This document shows, one piece after another, positions 5,963 to 14,350 of a DNA stretch of 15,172 nt. This stretch comes from Sphingomonadales bacterium (GTDB lineage Bacteria; Pseudomonadota; Alphaproteobacteria; Sphingomonadales; Sphingomonadaceae). Both the position numbers and the translations under genes were made by a program. How positions within the stretch are numbered: position 1 is the first letter of the stretch; each line of letters opens with the position of its first letter. The notes beneath the pieces are model-generated. The model made no database searches. It worked only from the letters and a program-made list of their open reading frames with translations, and was not told the DNA's origin. The stretch is taken from positions 1 to 15,172 of the forward strand of contig JAGXGT010000121.1 in the NCBI GenBank assembly GCA_024636595.1. The letters run 5' to 3'.

Positions 5963-7780
5963 TTATGCTGCGGCTGCTTGCCGCGACGCTTTCTTCCGAT
6001 CATTCGGATCAAGATAGCGTTTGCGCAAACGGATGTTCTTGGGTGTCACTTCGACCAACTCGTCATTGTCGATATAAGCAATCGCCTGTTCCAGCGTCAT
6101 GACCTTTGGCGTGGTCAGACGAATGGCGTCTTCCTTGCCCGAGACCCGGAAGTTGGTCAAAGCCTTGGACTTCATCGGATTGACATCAAGATCGCCGGGC
6201 TTGGCATTTTCACCAATGATCATGCCTTCGTAAACCGGCGTTTGCGCGCCGATAAATAGCACGCCGCGTTCTTCGAGCATGTTCAGCGCATAGGCTGCGG
6301 TGTTTCCGGTACCGTTGGATACCAGAACGCCAACCGGACGGCCTTCGATCACGCCCTTGTAATCGTCATATTTTTCAAACAGACGGTTCATCAGGCCGGT
6401 GCCGCGTGTGTCGGACAGGAATTCGCCGTGATAGCCGATCAAGCCACGCGAGGGCGCTGAGAAGGTAAGGCGGGTCTTGCCGGCGCCGGAGGGGCGCTGT
6501 TCGGTCAATTCTGCCTTGCGACGCTGCATCTTGGAAACCACGGTGCTGGCGTATTCGTCATCAACATCGATAACGACGGTTTCATAAGGTTCCTGCCGCT
6601 TGCCGTTTTCTTCGCGGTAAAGAACGCGAGGGCGGGAAATGCCAAGTTCAAAGCCTTCGCGGCGCATCGTTTCGATGAGCACGCCCAGTTGCAATTCGCC
6701 GCGGCCAGCAACTTCAAAGCTGTCCTTGTCTTCGCTTTCGGTAACCTTGATCGCAACATTCGATTCGGCTTCGCGCGCCAGACGGTCGCGGATCACACGG
6801 CTGGTGACCTTGTCGCCTTCACGGCCGGCAACCGGACTGTCATTCACCGCAAAGCGCATGGACAGCGTTGGTGGGTCAATTGGCTGAGCCGCGATGGGCT
6901 CGGTCACAGAAATATCGCATATCGTATTGGAAACCGTCGCCTTGGTTAGACCGGCAAGTGAAATAATATCTCCTGCTTTAGCGCTTTCCACGGGTACACG
7001 CTCAAGGCCGTTAAAGGCCATGATCTTGGTCGCGCGTCCGGTTTCGACGACATTGCCGTCCATATCGATCGCGTGGATCGGCATATTGATGTCAATCTTT
7101 CCGCTTTCGACCTTGCCGGTCAAAATACGGCCAACGAAATTGTCGCGGTCGAGCAGAGTAACGAGAAACTTGAATTCAGCATCCGGATCGACGTCAGGCT
7201 CCGGAACATGTTCAATAATCTTGTCGAACAAGGGAGAAAGGTCGCCTTCACGGACATCCGGTGTTTCGCCAGCATAGCCGTTGCGGCCGCTGGCGAAAAG
7301 CGTCGGGAAATCAAGCTGTTCATCATTCGCGTCCAGATTGACAAAGAGGTCGAACACTTCGTCCAGCACTTCTTCGGCACGGCCATCAGGGCGGTCGATC
7401 TTGTTGACGACAACAATCGGCTTCAGACCGAGCGCAAGCGCCTTGCCGGTCACGAATTTGGTCTGTGGCATAGCGCCTTCAGCGCTATCCACCAGAAGGA
7501 TCACACCATCGACCATCGACAGAATGCGCTCCACTTCGCCGCCAAAGTCGGCATGGCCCGGAGTGTCGACGATATTGATCCGCGTACCCTTCCACTCGAC
7601 GCTGGTGCATTTCGCCAGAATCGTGATCCCGCGCTCTTTTTCCAGATCGTTCGAATCCATCGCCCGTTCTTCCACGCGTTCATTGTCGCGGAATGTACCG
7701 GATTGGCGGAAAAGCTGGTCAACCAGCGTGGTTTTGCCGTGATCAACGTGCGCAATGATTGCGATATTGCGAAGGGACAT
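5963..7780 (-). CDS. typA: Ribosome-associated translational GTPase TypA/BipA
   Basis: This 605-residue translational GTPase binds the ribosome and in E. coli supports 50S assembly at low temperature and stress responses. The G domain shows G1 AHVDHGKT (10-17), the effector-region RGITI (50-54), G3 DTPGH (72-76) and G4 NKID (126-129). The later EF-G-like domains and the characteristic C-terminal part are present (RGELQLGVLIETMRREGFE, SRGLIGYHGEFL, KNIRLRKRYLDPN). The length matches the E. coli protein (607). The frame continues upstream to 7873, but the ATG at 7780 begins at the conserved MSLRNIAIIAHVDHGKTT, so the extra 31 codons are rejected. No clear Shine-Dalgarno precedes it. It stands alone, ending at the shared terminator. 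Confidence 0.97.
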   Translation of the reverse strand: MSLRNIAIIAHVDHGKTTLVDQLFRQSGTFRDNERVEERAMDSNDLEKERGITILAKCTSVEWKGTRINIVDTPGHADFGGEVERILSMVDGVILLVDSAEGAMPQTKFVTGKALALGLKPIVVVNKIDRPDGRAEEVLDEVFDLFVNLDANDEQLDFPTLFASGRNGYAGETPDVREGDLSPLFDKIIEHVPEPDVDPDAEFKFLVTLLDRDNFVGRILTGKVESGKIDINMPIHAIDMDGNVVETGRATKIMAFNGLERVPVESAKAGDIISLAGLTKATVSNTICDISVTEPIAAQPIDPPTLSMRFAVNDSPVAGREGDKVTSRVIRDRLAREAESNVAIKVTESEDKDSFEVAGRGELQLGVLIETMRREGFELGISRPRVLYREENGKRQEPYETVVIDVDDEYASTVVSKMQRRKAELTEQRPSGAGKTRLTFSAPSRGLIGYHGEFLSDTRGTGLMNRLFEKYDDYKGVIEGRPVGVLVSNGTGNTAAYALNMLEERGVLFIGAQTPVYEGMIIGENAKPGDLDVNPMKSKALTNFRVSGKEDAIRLTTPKVMTLEQAIAYIDNDELVEVTPKNIRLRKRYLDPNDRKKASRQAAAA

Positions 7781-7885
7781 ATTAGATTCTACCGTAAGAA
7801 GAGGAAAGGGCGGCCATGAGCTACACCCCGATATTGCCGCGCCTCTACCGGAATTCGTGCTGCGCTGCAACAACAGTCTTTGGTG

Positions 7886-9148
7886 TTAGTGGTCTCCGCG
7901 ATGGCTCAGCATCAAAGGTCGCAAAAATATTGAAACCAGGATGAGAACCGCCAATATCATCAAGGGCACAAGCCTGCTGTTGGCCAGATGATAGACCAGC
8001 ACAATGCCGATGGTGACACAGAGAAAAGTACCGCTCCATGCGATCATGTTCCGGCCCGCCATCGTTCGCGCGCACACATAGTTGACCACGCCAAATGTAG
8101 TGACAAAGACCAGACTCGCGGCTTCGACCAGTGATGACAGGGAGCCGGTGATCGCCAGAATGCCAGCTATTACACCCAATGTGATGACCGCACGATCGGG
8201 AATGTCATTGCCATTTTTGTGGCCCCAGAATTTCGGCAATTCCTTATCCTTGGCGATCCGCGCCGCCAGTTTTGCTGTAGAAAAGAGGGTCGAGTTTATA
8301 GCTGCAGACGTTGCAAATGCGGCCGCGACAGTCATCCCGATCAGTCCCGGCAGACCCAAGATACGCTCGGCCGCATTGGACAACGCGACTTCCTTGCCGT
8401 CAACCACACCTCCCGCTCCCAATATCATCGTCGCGCCGAGTGTGACGGCGACGTAGATAGCGACGACAAAAATACTGGCCGAGACCAGCACCGGCACGAA
8501 AAATTTCTTTGGCTCAACCAGATCATTATATTCATAGGCGAGTAGCTGGAAGCCTTCGTAGGAAATGAAGATAACAGCAGCACCGATAAAAGCCGCTGAT
8601 ATAGGCTTGGCAGGCACGCCATCGCCGAGAGCCGCAGGATTCCATTCGAGCATGCCCATAACAGCAAGAACCACGAGGATCAGAAGATTGCCCGTCACGA
8701 TCACGACTTCGACCCCGGTTAACTTTCCCGCACCCATCAGATTAAGCCCGATCATCAGAACAGCGATGCCCAGCGCGAGCGCGCGAATGATCATCTCGCT
8801 GCCACCAAAGCTATGGGCGATATAGTGGCCGAAAGCATAGGCATAGACCGAAATCGTCAATGTATAACCGATGATCAGCAGCCAACTGAGGCTGCCAGCA
8901 ATCCCGGGATGGTCCATTTCTTCGAGAAATTCAAAAGCACCGCCGGATCGGCCAAACTGGTTCGAAAGCGTGCCGTAACTATAGGCGGATATTAGCGCTG
9001 CCAGGCCAGCGATGGCAAAGCTTAGCCAAGCCCATGATCCTGCTGCCTCGATCACCACGCCCAGAGAAATATAAATACCGCCGCCGACCATACCGCCAGC
9101 AGCGAGAGCCCATGCTCGAACCGGGCCGATCGATTTGCCGCTACTCAT
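7886..9148 (-). CDS. APC-superfamily amino-acid permease
   Basis: This product of about 420 residues is a polytopic inner-membrane protein with roughly 12 hydrophobic segments. Its N-terminal pattern AAGGMVGGGIYISLGVVIEAAG is the glycine-rich first helix of the amino acid-polyamine-organocation (APC) superfamily, followed by a GTLSNQFGRSGGAFEFLEEM segment. It probably imports or exchanges amino acids or a related amine; the substrate cannot be read from the sequence. A TTG at 9163 would add five residues. I prefer the ATG at 9148, because a possible -10 (TATTAT, complement of 9163-9168) with a weak -35 (complement of 9185-9190) would place the transcript start inside that extension. It is divergent from the transporter at 9208, with 59 bases between. 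Confidence 0.88.
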   Translation of the reverse strand: MSSGKSIGPVRAWALAAGGMVGGGIYISLGVVIEAAGSWAWLSFAIAGLAALISAYSYGTLSNQFGRSGGAFEFLEEMDHPGIAGSLSWLLIIGYTLTISVYAYAFGHYIAHSFGGSEMIIRALALGIAVLMIGLNLMGAGKLTGVEVVIVTGNLLILVVLAVMGMLEWNPAALGDGVPAKPISAAFIGAAVIFISYEGFQLLAYEYNDLVEPKKFFVPVLVSASIFVVAIYVAVTLGATMILGAGGVVDGKEVALSNAAERILGLPGLIGMTVAAAFATSAAINSTLFSTAKLAARIAKDKELPKFWGHKNGNDIPDRAVITLGVIAGILAITGSLSSLVEAASLVFVTTFGVVNYVCARTMAGRNMIAWSGTFLCVTIGIVLVYHLANSRLVPLMILAVLILVSIFLRPLMLSHRGDH

Positions 9149-9207
9149 GGCTCCAATCTGCAATAATAGTTGCTGTCAGGCAATGCGAAAGGCATGGCTT
9201 TATCCAT

Positions 9208-10173
9208 ATGCAAACCCTGCGCCTGATCCTCACCGACAAATTCATCTGGCTGCTTAGTGGAGCGGTGCTGCTGGCAACGCTGGTCCCGGTCCAGGGAACG
9301 GCTAAGGACATTGCAGAAATCTTGTTCAATGCCGGGATTTTCGCAGTATTCCTGCTCCATGGCACCCGCCTGGAACGGCACGAAGTTCGGGCGGGGCTCG
9401 GGAATATTCGGCTGCAGGGTACGATATTCGTCTGGGTTTTCGGAGTGATGCTGACCATTGGCCTGCTCTTGTCGAAAGCCGTCGATCAAGTGCTTCCCGC
9501 CGATGTTGCATTGGGTTTTCTATTTTTGGGTGTGCTGCCATCCACAGTGCAATCGGCGACCAGCTATTGCGCGATCGCCAGAGGAAACGTCGCCGCTTCC
9601 GTCGTCGCCAGTGCGTTGATCAATCTGATCGGGGTGTTTCTGTCGCCGCTGCTGTTCGCGTTGCTTGCTAGTGCAGCCGGTGTACAGATAACGACCGATA
9701 CGATCATCAAGCTGGCCGCAATATTAGTGCTGCCATTCGTCCTCGGCCAAGTCTTTCAGAGATGGCTGCGGCCGTTGGTGATGCAGCACAAGGATCTCGC
9801 GGGCTGGATTGATCGCGGAGCGATTGCGCTAGCCGTTTACGTATCCTTTTCCGCCGCGATTATCGCCGGCATGTGGAGCCGGGTGAGCGGCGTCGAATTT
9901 CTCTGGCTGGCTGCTGCGCTTTTGCTCTGGCTTGGGCTCGCCTTTGGCGGCACATGGCTACTCGGGGGCTTGATGGGCTTTGTCCGCGCAGACCGGAAAA
10001 CGCTGCTATTCTCGGGCGCCCAAAAGAGTGTTGCCATCGGTGCGCCACTGGCGGCGATCCTCTTCTCGCCCGAGCGCGCCGGCCTGGTCATTCTCCCGCT
10101 GATTTTTTATCATCTCTCGCAACTATTTCTGTCCGCGCCTGTCGCGGTGCGATTGGCCGGGGATCAGAATTAG
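9208..10173 (+). CDS. Bile acid:sodium symporter-like transporter (YfeH/SLC10A7 type)
   Basis: The 322-residue product has about ten membrane segments and the pattern of the SBF-like family: ILFNAGIFAVFLLHGTRLERHEV near residues 38-60, and the conserved PSTVQSATSYCAIARGNVAA followed by ALINLIGVFLSPLL. These match the E. coli YfeH / eukaryotic SLC10A7 group rather than the arsenite carrier ACR3. The transported solute in bacteria is not established. An open frame extends upstream to 9034, but that stretch lies over the divergent permease and is Arg-rich and soluble-looking. The ATG at 9208 starts at the first hydrophobic segment and fits the family length. The ribosome binding site is weak (AAAGG at 9188-9192, spaced too far). 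Confidence 0.87.
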   Translation: MQTLRLILTDKFIWLLSGAVLLATLVPVQGTAKDIAEILFNAGIFAVFLLHGTRLERHEVRAGLGNIRLQGTIFVWVFGVMLTIGLLLSKAVDQVLPADVALGFLFLGVLPSTVQSATSYCAIARGNVAASVVASALINLIGVFLSPLLFALLASAAGVQITTDTIIKLAAILVLPFVLGQVFQRWLRPLVMQHKDLAGWIDRGAIALAVYVSFSAAIIAGMWSRVSGVEFLWLAAALLLWLGLAFGGTWLLGGLMGFVRADRKTLLFSGAQKSVAIGAPLAAILFSPERAGLVILPLIFYHLSQLFLSAPVAVRLAGDQN

Positions 10174-10184
10174 AGAATCATGCC

Positions 10185-10255
10185 CCGTTCGTCCTGAGCG
10201 TGTCGAAGGACATTTCAACGCCATAGGCGTATTTCGACAGGCTCAGTGCTAACGG
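10185..10255. repeat. REP-like imperfect inverted repeat, sphingomonad type
   Basis: The arms at 10185-10207 and 10233-10255 are complementary at 19 of 23 positions, built around CTGAGCGTGTCGAA and TTCGACAGGCTCAG. The 25-base centre contains a second small hairpin, ACGCC at 10218-10222 with GGCGT at 10226-10230. The core TCCTGAGC-TGTCGAAGGA is, from memory, common as a dispersed intergenic repeat in sphingomonad genomes. It fills almost the entire gap between two convergent genes, 11 bases after one stop and 6 bases from the other, and may serve as the transcript end, although there is no T tract. Confidence 0.75.
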
Positions 10256-10261
10256 TAAAAT

Positions 10262-12772
10262 CTATAGCTCTCGCAAAGCTCGCGCCGGTTTGGCGGAGAG
10301 CACCGGGATAGAGCCTAGCAGACCAATACCCAAAGTAGCGACCGCGCCAATACCCAGCGTCAGCAGGACAATTCCCCAATCCGGTTGCCAGGTAAATTCG
10401 AAAATCTGGGTGATCACGAACCAGCCCGCAAACAGGCCGAGGCCAAGAGCCACTAACGATAACAGAAATGCCAGCAGCGCATATTCAATCGCCTGGACCG
10501 TCAATATCTGGGACCGGGTCGCACCCAGCAATTTCAGGATCACGCTATCATACACGCGGGCCTGACGGGATGCGGCAATGGCACCGATCAGCACGGCAAT
10601 ACCCGAAAAGATCGCGATCGAGGCAGCGGCGGCAATGGCTGTTGCCATCTGGTCCAATATATCGCCGATCTGGGCGGCAATCTCCTTGACCTTGACCATG
10701 GAGATTGACGGGAATTCTTTCGGCAATATGCTGAGCAGGCGATCTTCCTTTGCCGTGTCTATCTGGATCGTTGCGGCGACATTATGCGGGACATTGGCGA
10801 GCACGCTGGGGGGAAAGACCAGCACATAGTTGAAGCCGAAATTGCGCCAGTTGACCTTGCGGAAGGAGGCGACTTTGGCCGGGATTTCCACGCCGAGCAG
10901 GCTGATGGTCAGGCTGTCTCCGATCTTGAGGCCCAGGGCGGTGCCCTGTTCTTCGTCGACCGAGACCAGAGGTGGTCCGTCATAATCGGCCGACCACCAT
11001 TCGCCCTCGACGATCTCGCTGCCTTCCGGAATGGTCGCGCTATAGGTGAGGCCGCGATCACCGCGCAGCACCCAGGCGCCTTCCGGGAGGGTTTCCAGGT
11101 CCGACACGCGCTGGCCGCCAAATTCGGTGATTGTACCGCGGAGTGTCGGCACAATATTGATTTCAGCATCGTCCGCGGTTTCCGCGACCTTAGCGCGAAA
11201 GTCGTCTGCGCGTTCGACCGGGATGTCCAGCACGAAAAAGCTGGGCGCATCGCGCGGGACCGTCGAGCGGATTTCATTGGTCAGACTCGTTTGAATCGCG
11301 GCAAGTGTGGCAAAAAGCGTAAGGCCGAGACCCAGAGCTACGACGAGCTGCCCGGTCTGGGCGCCCGGACGGTGGAGGCTGGCCAAGGCGAGGCGCAGCA
11401 ATGGCTGTTTCGGCCGCGGGGCCTTGCTCGCCAGCCAGCGGATCAGCGCCCCCAATGCTGCCAGCAGCAGCAAGATCGCGGCGGCGGCGCCGATGAACGA
11501 AGCCGAAAATAGCGGCTCGTTGGCGGTGCCCAGGGCAAGTGCCACTTTCGCTGTGATCGATAAGCCGACACCAATCCAGCTTTGCCGGTCAATTTGTCGC
11601 CAAGACCGGCCTTCGCCGCGAATGATGCCAGCCGCCGGGATGGTTTTTGCCCGCGACAAAGGGGGTAGGGCAAAGATCACGGCAATCAGCAGTCCGTAAA
11701 GTGCGCTGACCAGCAGCGGCAGCGGATAGATGGCAAATTCCGGCTTGATCGGCAGAACATCACCGGCGATCTGGATGATCGCCAGCGGAGCCAATGCGCC
11801 GATCGCCAGGCCAACAACAATAGCGCCCAGCGCTACGGCCATGATCTGGAAAAGATAGATGCGGAAGATCATCGCGCTGTCTGCGCCGAGTATCTTGAGC
11901 GTGGCAATCGCCCCCTGTTTGCCGCGCAAATAGGAAGCGACGCCATTGCCGACCCCGATGCCGGCGATTACCAGCGAAGCAAGCCCAACCAATGTAAGGA
12001 ACTGTCCCATGCGCTCGATAAAGCGCCGCGTGCTCGGTGCGCCATCGTCGCGGGTCTTGATTTCCCATGCAGAATTGGGGAATTGTTCAGAAAGCTTGTC
12101 GCCAACAGCTCCCGGATCGTATGCCCCCGGGAGTTTCAGGCGATATTTGCTCTCGAACAGGCTTCCCGGCTGGATCAATTGTGTCGTTCGCAGACTGGCG
12201 AGCGACGTAATCGCTACTGGACCGAGCGAAAGGCCTTCGCTGAGGCGGTCTGGCTCGTCAGCGATGACGCCGGAAACTGTGAAACTGGCCTCGCCAAAGG
12301 CAATCTTGGCGCCCTTTTCCAGCGACAAGCGCTGCATCAGGGCTGGGGTTACGTAGATTTCGTCCAGTTTGGGTGCGGAAACTACATCCCCGTTTTCCAG
12401 AGTGAAACTGCCGTAGAGAGGATAGGCGGCATCGACGCCTTTCAGTTCGACCAATTGCGTGTCGCTGCCGTCCGGGAGCCGCGCCATCGCCTGCATGCGC
12501 AATGTTTCGGATAGCGTTCCCGTCTGCTTGAGGGCAGCTAGTTCGGCGGCGGTCGCTTCGCGCTGGGCAACCGCTATCTCCAGATCCCCGCCCAATATCG
12601 CCTGGCCGCGATTGGCCAGTTCTTCCGTGATCGCATTGGTCAGGCTGCCAATAGCCGCCAGCGTCGCGACACCCAGTAGCAGGCAGACGATCAGCAGGCG
12701 CAATCCGACAAACCGTCCACGCAGATCGCGGCGTGCAATGGTCCAGGCCTTGGCGAAGTCAGATGTCTTCAT
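10262..12772 (-). CDS. ABC exporter permease, FtsX/YbbP type
   Basis: This 836-residue inner-membrane permease corresponds in size and layout to E. coli YbbP (804). After a short cytoplasmic start comes one membrane helix (about 24-46), then a periplasmic domain of about 200 residues. A first FtsX domain follows (about 250-385, with GVASYLRGKQGAIATLKILGA), then a central helix pair region (about 410-495), a second periplasmic domain (about 500-700) and a C-terminal FtsX domain (about 705-836, with IAASRQARVYDSVILKLLGA and the end KPARALREL). FtsX permeases of this MacB-like group mostly transmit force or extrude envelope substrates rather than import. The start overlaps the ATPase stop (ATGA), so the two are one transcription unit divergent from the esterase gene. 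Confidence 0.92.
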   Translation of the reverse strand: MKTSDFAKAWTIARRDLRGRFVGLRLLIVCLLLGVATLAAIGSLTNAITEELANRGQAILGGDLEIAVAQREATAAELAALKQTGTLSETLRMQAMARLPDGSDTQLVELKGVDAAYPLYGSFTLENGDVVSAPKLDEIYVTPALMQRLSLEKGAKIAFGEASFTVSGVIADEPDRLSEGLSLGPVAITSLASLRTTQLIQPGSLFESKYRLKLPGAYDPGAVGDKLSEQFPNSAWEIKTRDDGAPSTRRFIERMGQFLTLVGLASLVIAGIGVGNGVASYLRGKQGAIATLKILGADSAMIFRIYLFQIMAVALGAIVVGLAIGALAPLAIIQIAGDVLPIKPEFAIYPLPLLVSALYGLLIAVIFALPPLSRAKTIPAAGIIRGEGRSWRQIDRQSWIGVGLSITAKVALALGTANEPLFSASFIGAAAAILLLLAALGALIRWLASKAPRPKQPLLRLALASLHRPGAQTGQLVVALGLGLTLFATLAAIQTSLTNEIRSTVPRDAPSFFVLDIPVERADDFRAKVAETADDAEINIVPTLRGTITEFGGQRVSDLETLPEGAWVLRGDRGLTYSATIPEGSEIVEGEWWSADYDGPPLVSVDEEQGTALGLKIGDSLTISLLGVEIPAKVASFRKVNWRNFGFNYVLVFPPSVLANVPHNVAATIQIDTAKEDRLLSILPKEFPSISMVKVKEIAAQIGDILDQMATAIAAAASIAIFSGIAVLIGAIAASRQARVYDSVILKLLGATRSQILTVQAIEYALLAFLLSLVALGLGLFAGWFVITQIFEFTWQPDWGIVLLTLGIGAVATLGIGLLGSIPVLSAKPARALREL

Positions 12773-13494
12773 GCATCGCTATCCCGCTCGATTACACCAT
12801 CGCGCAATTCGATGATCCGGTCGCAGCGCTTGGCCAACTCGGGATCATGGGTGATAATAAGCAGCGTCGCTGCCGTGGCTTTCTGACGATCGAACAACAG
12901 GGTGATGATCTTCTCGCCCGTGGTGCCGTCAAGGTTGCCGGTCGGTTCGTCGGCGAAGATGATCGTCGGCCGCGAAGCCATCGCCCGAGCAATCGCCACG
13001 CGTTGCTGCTCGCCGCCAGAAAGCTGGGTCGGATAATGGCCCAGCCGGTCGCCGAGACCCACGGCAGCCAGCTCTTGTGCTGCAACCTTGAATGGCTGAT
13101 GCTGGCCATCCAGTTCCAGCGGCACCGCGACATTTTCCAACGCCGTCATTGTCGGCAGCAGATGAAAGGCTTGCAGCACAATACCCACCCGGCCGCGCCG
13201 AGCGACCGCCAGTTGATCCTCGTTCATCGTGCCAAAGTCGGCACCGGCAATATTCACCGTACCGCCGCTTGCCCGTTCCAGCCCCGACAAAATGGCCATC
13301 AGTGAGGACTTTCCGGAACCCGATGGCCCGAGCAGGGCGACCGTCTTACCGGCTTCAATCGACAGATCAATACCGCGCAATATATCGACTCGTGCCTTGC
13401 CTTCCCCCAAAGACAGGGTGACATTCCGTGCTGCAATCGCGATATGGGGTTCGGTCATGGTAGCGTCGCTAGATGCGGCGGGTTTTTGGTTCAT
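12769..13494 (-). CDS. ABC transporter ATPase, YbbA/LolD type
   Basis: This 241-residue ATPase powers the adjacent FtsX-type permease. The motifs are complete: Walker A GPSGSGKS (56-63), Q-loop Gln108, signature LSGGEQQ (158-164), Walker B IIFADEP with the catalytic Glu183, and the switch His216 in IITHD. The insertion RRGRVGIVLQAFHLLPTMTALENV is typical of the MacB/LolD/YbbA subfamily. Two starts are possible: ATG 13494, or ATG 13458, which would drop 12 unconserved residues and begin MTEPHIAI; neither has a clear Shine-Dalgarno. The stop overlaps the permease start by four bases. Only 17 bases (or 53 with the later start) separate it from the divergent esterase gene, so its promoter probably lies inside the esterase reading frame. 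Confidence 0.93.
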   Translation of the reverse strand: MNQKPAASSDATMTEPHIAIAARNVTLSLGEGKARVDILRGIDLSIEAGKTVALLGPSGSGKSSLMAILSGLERASGGTVNIAGADFGTMNEDQLAVARRGRVGIVLQAFHLLPTMTALENVAVPLELDGQHQPFKVAAQELAAVGLGDRLGHYPTQLSGGEQQRVAIARAMASRPTIIFADEPTGNLDGTTGEKIITLLFDRQKATAATLLIITHDPELAKRCDRIIELRDGVIERDSDA

Positions 13495-13511
13495 GGGGGA
13501 AAGGATATCCG

Positions 13512-14228
13512 ATGTTGAGGAATTTTATATCATATGGGCTATCACTGGCATTTCTTCAACTTTTGATGGCCTGTGGCCCCGCGCCGGAAGAGGCGCAAGC
13601 TGTCCCCGAGGACGTAGCAACGGGCTCAACGGAAGCAGACAGCGGTCAATTAGCGGAAGCGAAAGAGGCGGAAATGCTGATCATCGCATTTGGCGACAGC
13701 CTTTATGCTGGCTATGGTCTGGACCAGAAAGAGGGATTTGCACCGGAACTGCAGGCGGCACTGACCGCTGCTGGCAAGGACGTCCGGGTGCATAATGCCG
13801 GCGTGTCGGGCGACACCACCGCGGCAGGATTGCGGCGGATGGATTTTGTCCTCGACAGTCTGTCGCGCAAGCCTGATCTGGTGATATTGGGTCTGGGGGG
13901 CAATGATATGCTCCGCGGCTTGAAGCCATCGGACACCCGCGCGAATATGGAGGCGATGGTGAAGAAACTGAAAGATCGCGGCATTCCGGTCATGCTGACC
14001 GGAATGCTGGCACCGCCCAATCTGGGAGCAGATTTCAGTAAAGAATTCAATACTATCTATCCGGCGCTGGCCAAGAAATATGATATCGCGCTTTATCCGT
14101 TTTTCATGGATGGGCTGGTGGGTAACCCCGATCTTTTCCTGCCCGATGGACTCCACCCGACTGCTGAAGGAGTTGAGATAATCGTTGGAAAAATCACGCC
14201 GCAAGTGGTCGACGTGCTGGAAGGTTAA
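13512..14228 (+). CDS. tesA: SGNH/GDSL esterase-thioesterase, TesA type, predicted lipoprotein
   Basis: This 238-residue hydrolase carries all SGNH blocks: Ser63 in AFGDSLYAGYG, Gly100 in GVSGDTT, Asn131 in GGND, and Asp212/His215 in LPDGLHP. E. coli TesA (thioesterase I / protease I / lysophospholipase L1) is a soluble periplasmic enzyme with a type I signal peptide. Here the N-terminus MLRNFISYGLSLAFLQLLMA is followed by Cys21 with an L-M-A-C lipobox and then an acidic, Ala/Glu-rich linker to about residue 54, which predicts a membrane-anchored enzyme. The ATG at 13512 has a strong GGGGAAAGGA upstream; an earlier frame start at 13473 would bury the signal peptide. It is divergent from the ABC genes, as in E. 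coli ybbAP/tesA. Substrate range (acyl esters, lysophospholipids) is by analogy. Confidence 0.93.
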   Translation: MLRNFISYGLSLAFLQLLMACGPAPEEAQAVPEDVATGSTEADSGQLAEAKEAEMLIIAFGDSLYAGYGLDQKEGFAPELQAALTAAGKDVRVHNAGVSGDTTAAGLRRMDFVLDSLSRKPDLVILGLGGNDMLRGLKPSDTRANMEAMVKKLKDRGIPVMLTGMLAPPNLGADFSKEFNTIYPALAKKYDIALYPFFMDGLVGNPDLFLPDGLHPTAEGVEIIVGKITPQVVDVLEG

Positions 14229-14260
14229 GCTTGGTGCAAGCTGGAAGAATTGGAAGCATG

Positions 14261-14301
14261 TTGCACTGTCTGACAAAAACTGTATTATTTTACTAATACA
14301 G
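14261..14301 (+). promoter_or_regulatory. Predicted telA promoter with palindromic operator over the -10 box
   Basis: TTGCAC at 14261-14266 and TATTAT at 14283-14288 are separated by 16 bases and look like a sigma-70 -35/-10 pair upstream of the TelA gene. A perfect inverted repeat, CTGTATTA at 14280-14287 and TAATACAG at 14294-14301 with a six-base centre, covers the -10 and the expected start point. That position is typical of a repressor site. No regulator gene for it is present in the window, and the regulator family is unknown. Confidence 0.5.
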
Positions 14302-14350
14302 CAGTTGAAACGCTTGAAAAGCGGTGCATTTGCATCCATTTATAGAGAAA

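Noticed and set aside
7073..7819. 248-codon open frame on the plus strand
   Set aside because: It is antisense to the well-conserved typA gene and has no recognisable domain or ribosome binding site.
7781..7873. N-terminal extension of the TypA frame
   Set aside because: The extra 31 residues precede the universally conserved N-terminus of the family and have no supporting ribosome binding site.
10784..11512. 242-codon open frame on the plus strand
   Set aside because: It is antisense to the FtsX-type permease; composition is that of a shadow frame.
14228..14242. Hairpin AGCTTG-GTG-CAAGCT directly after tesA as a terminator
   Set aside because: The stem is short and weak and is not followed by a T tract; termination here is unproven.
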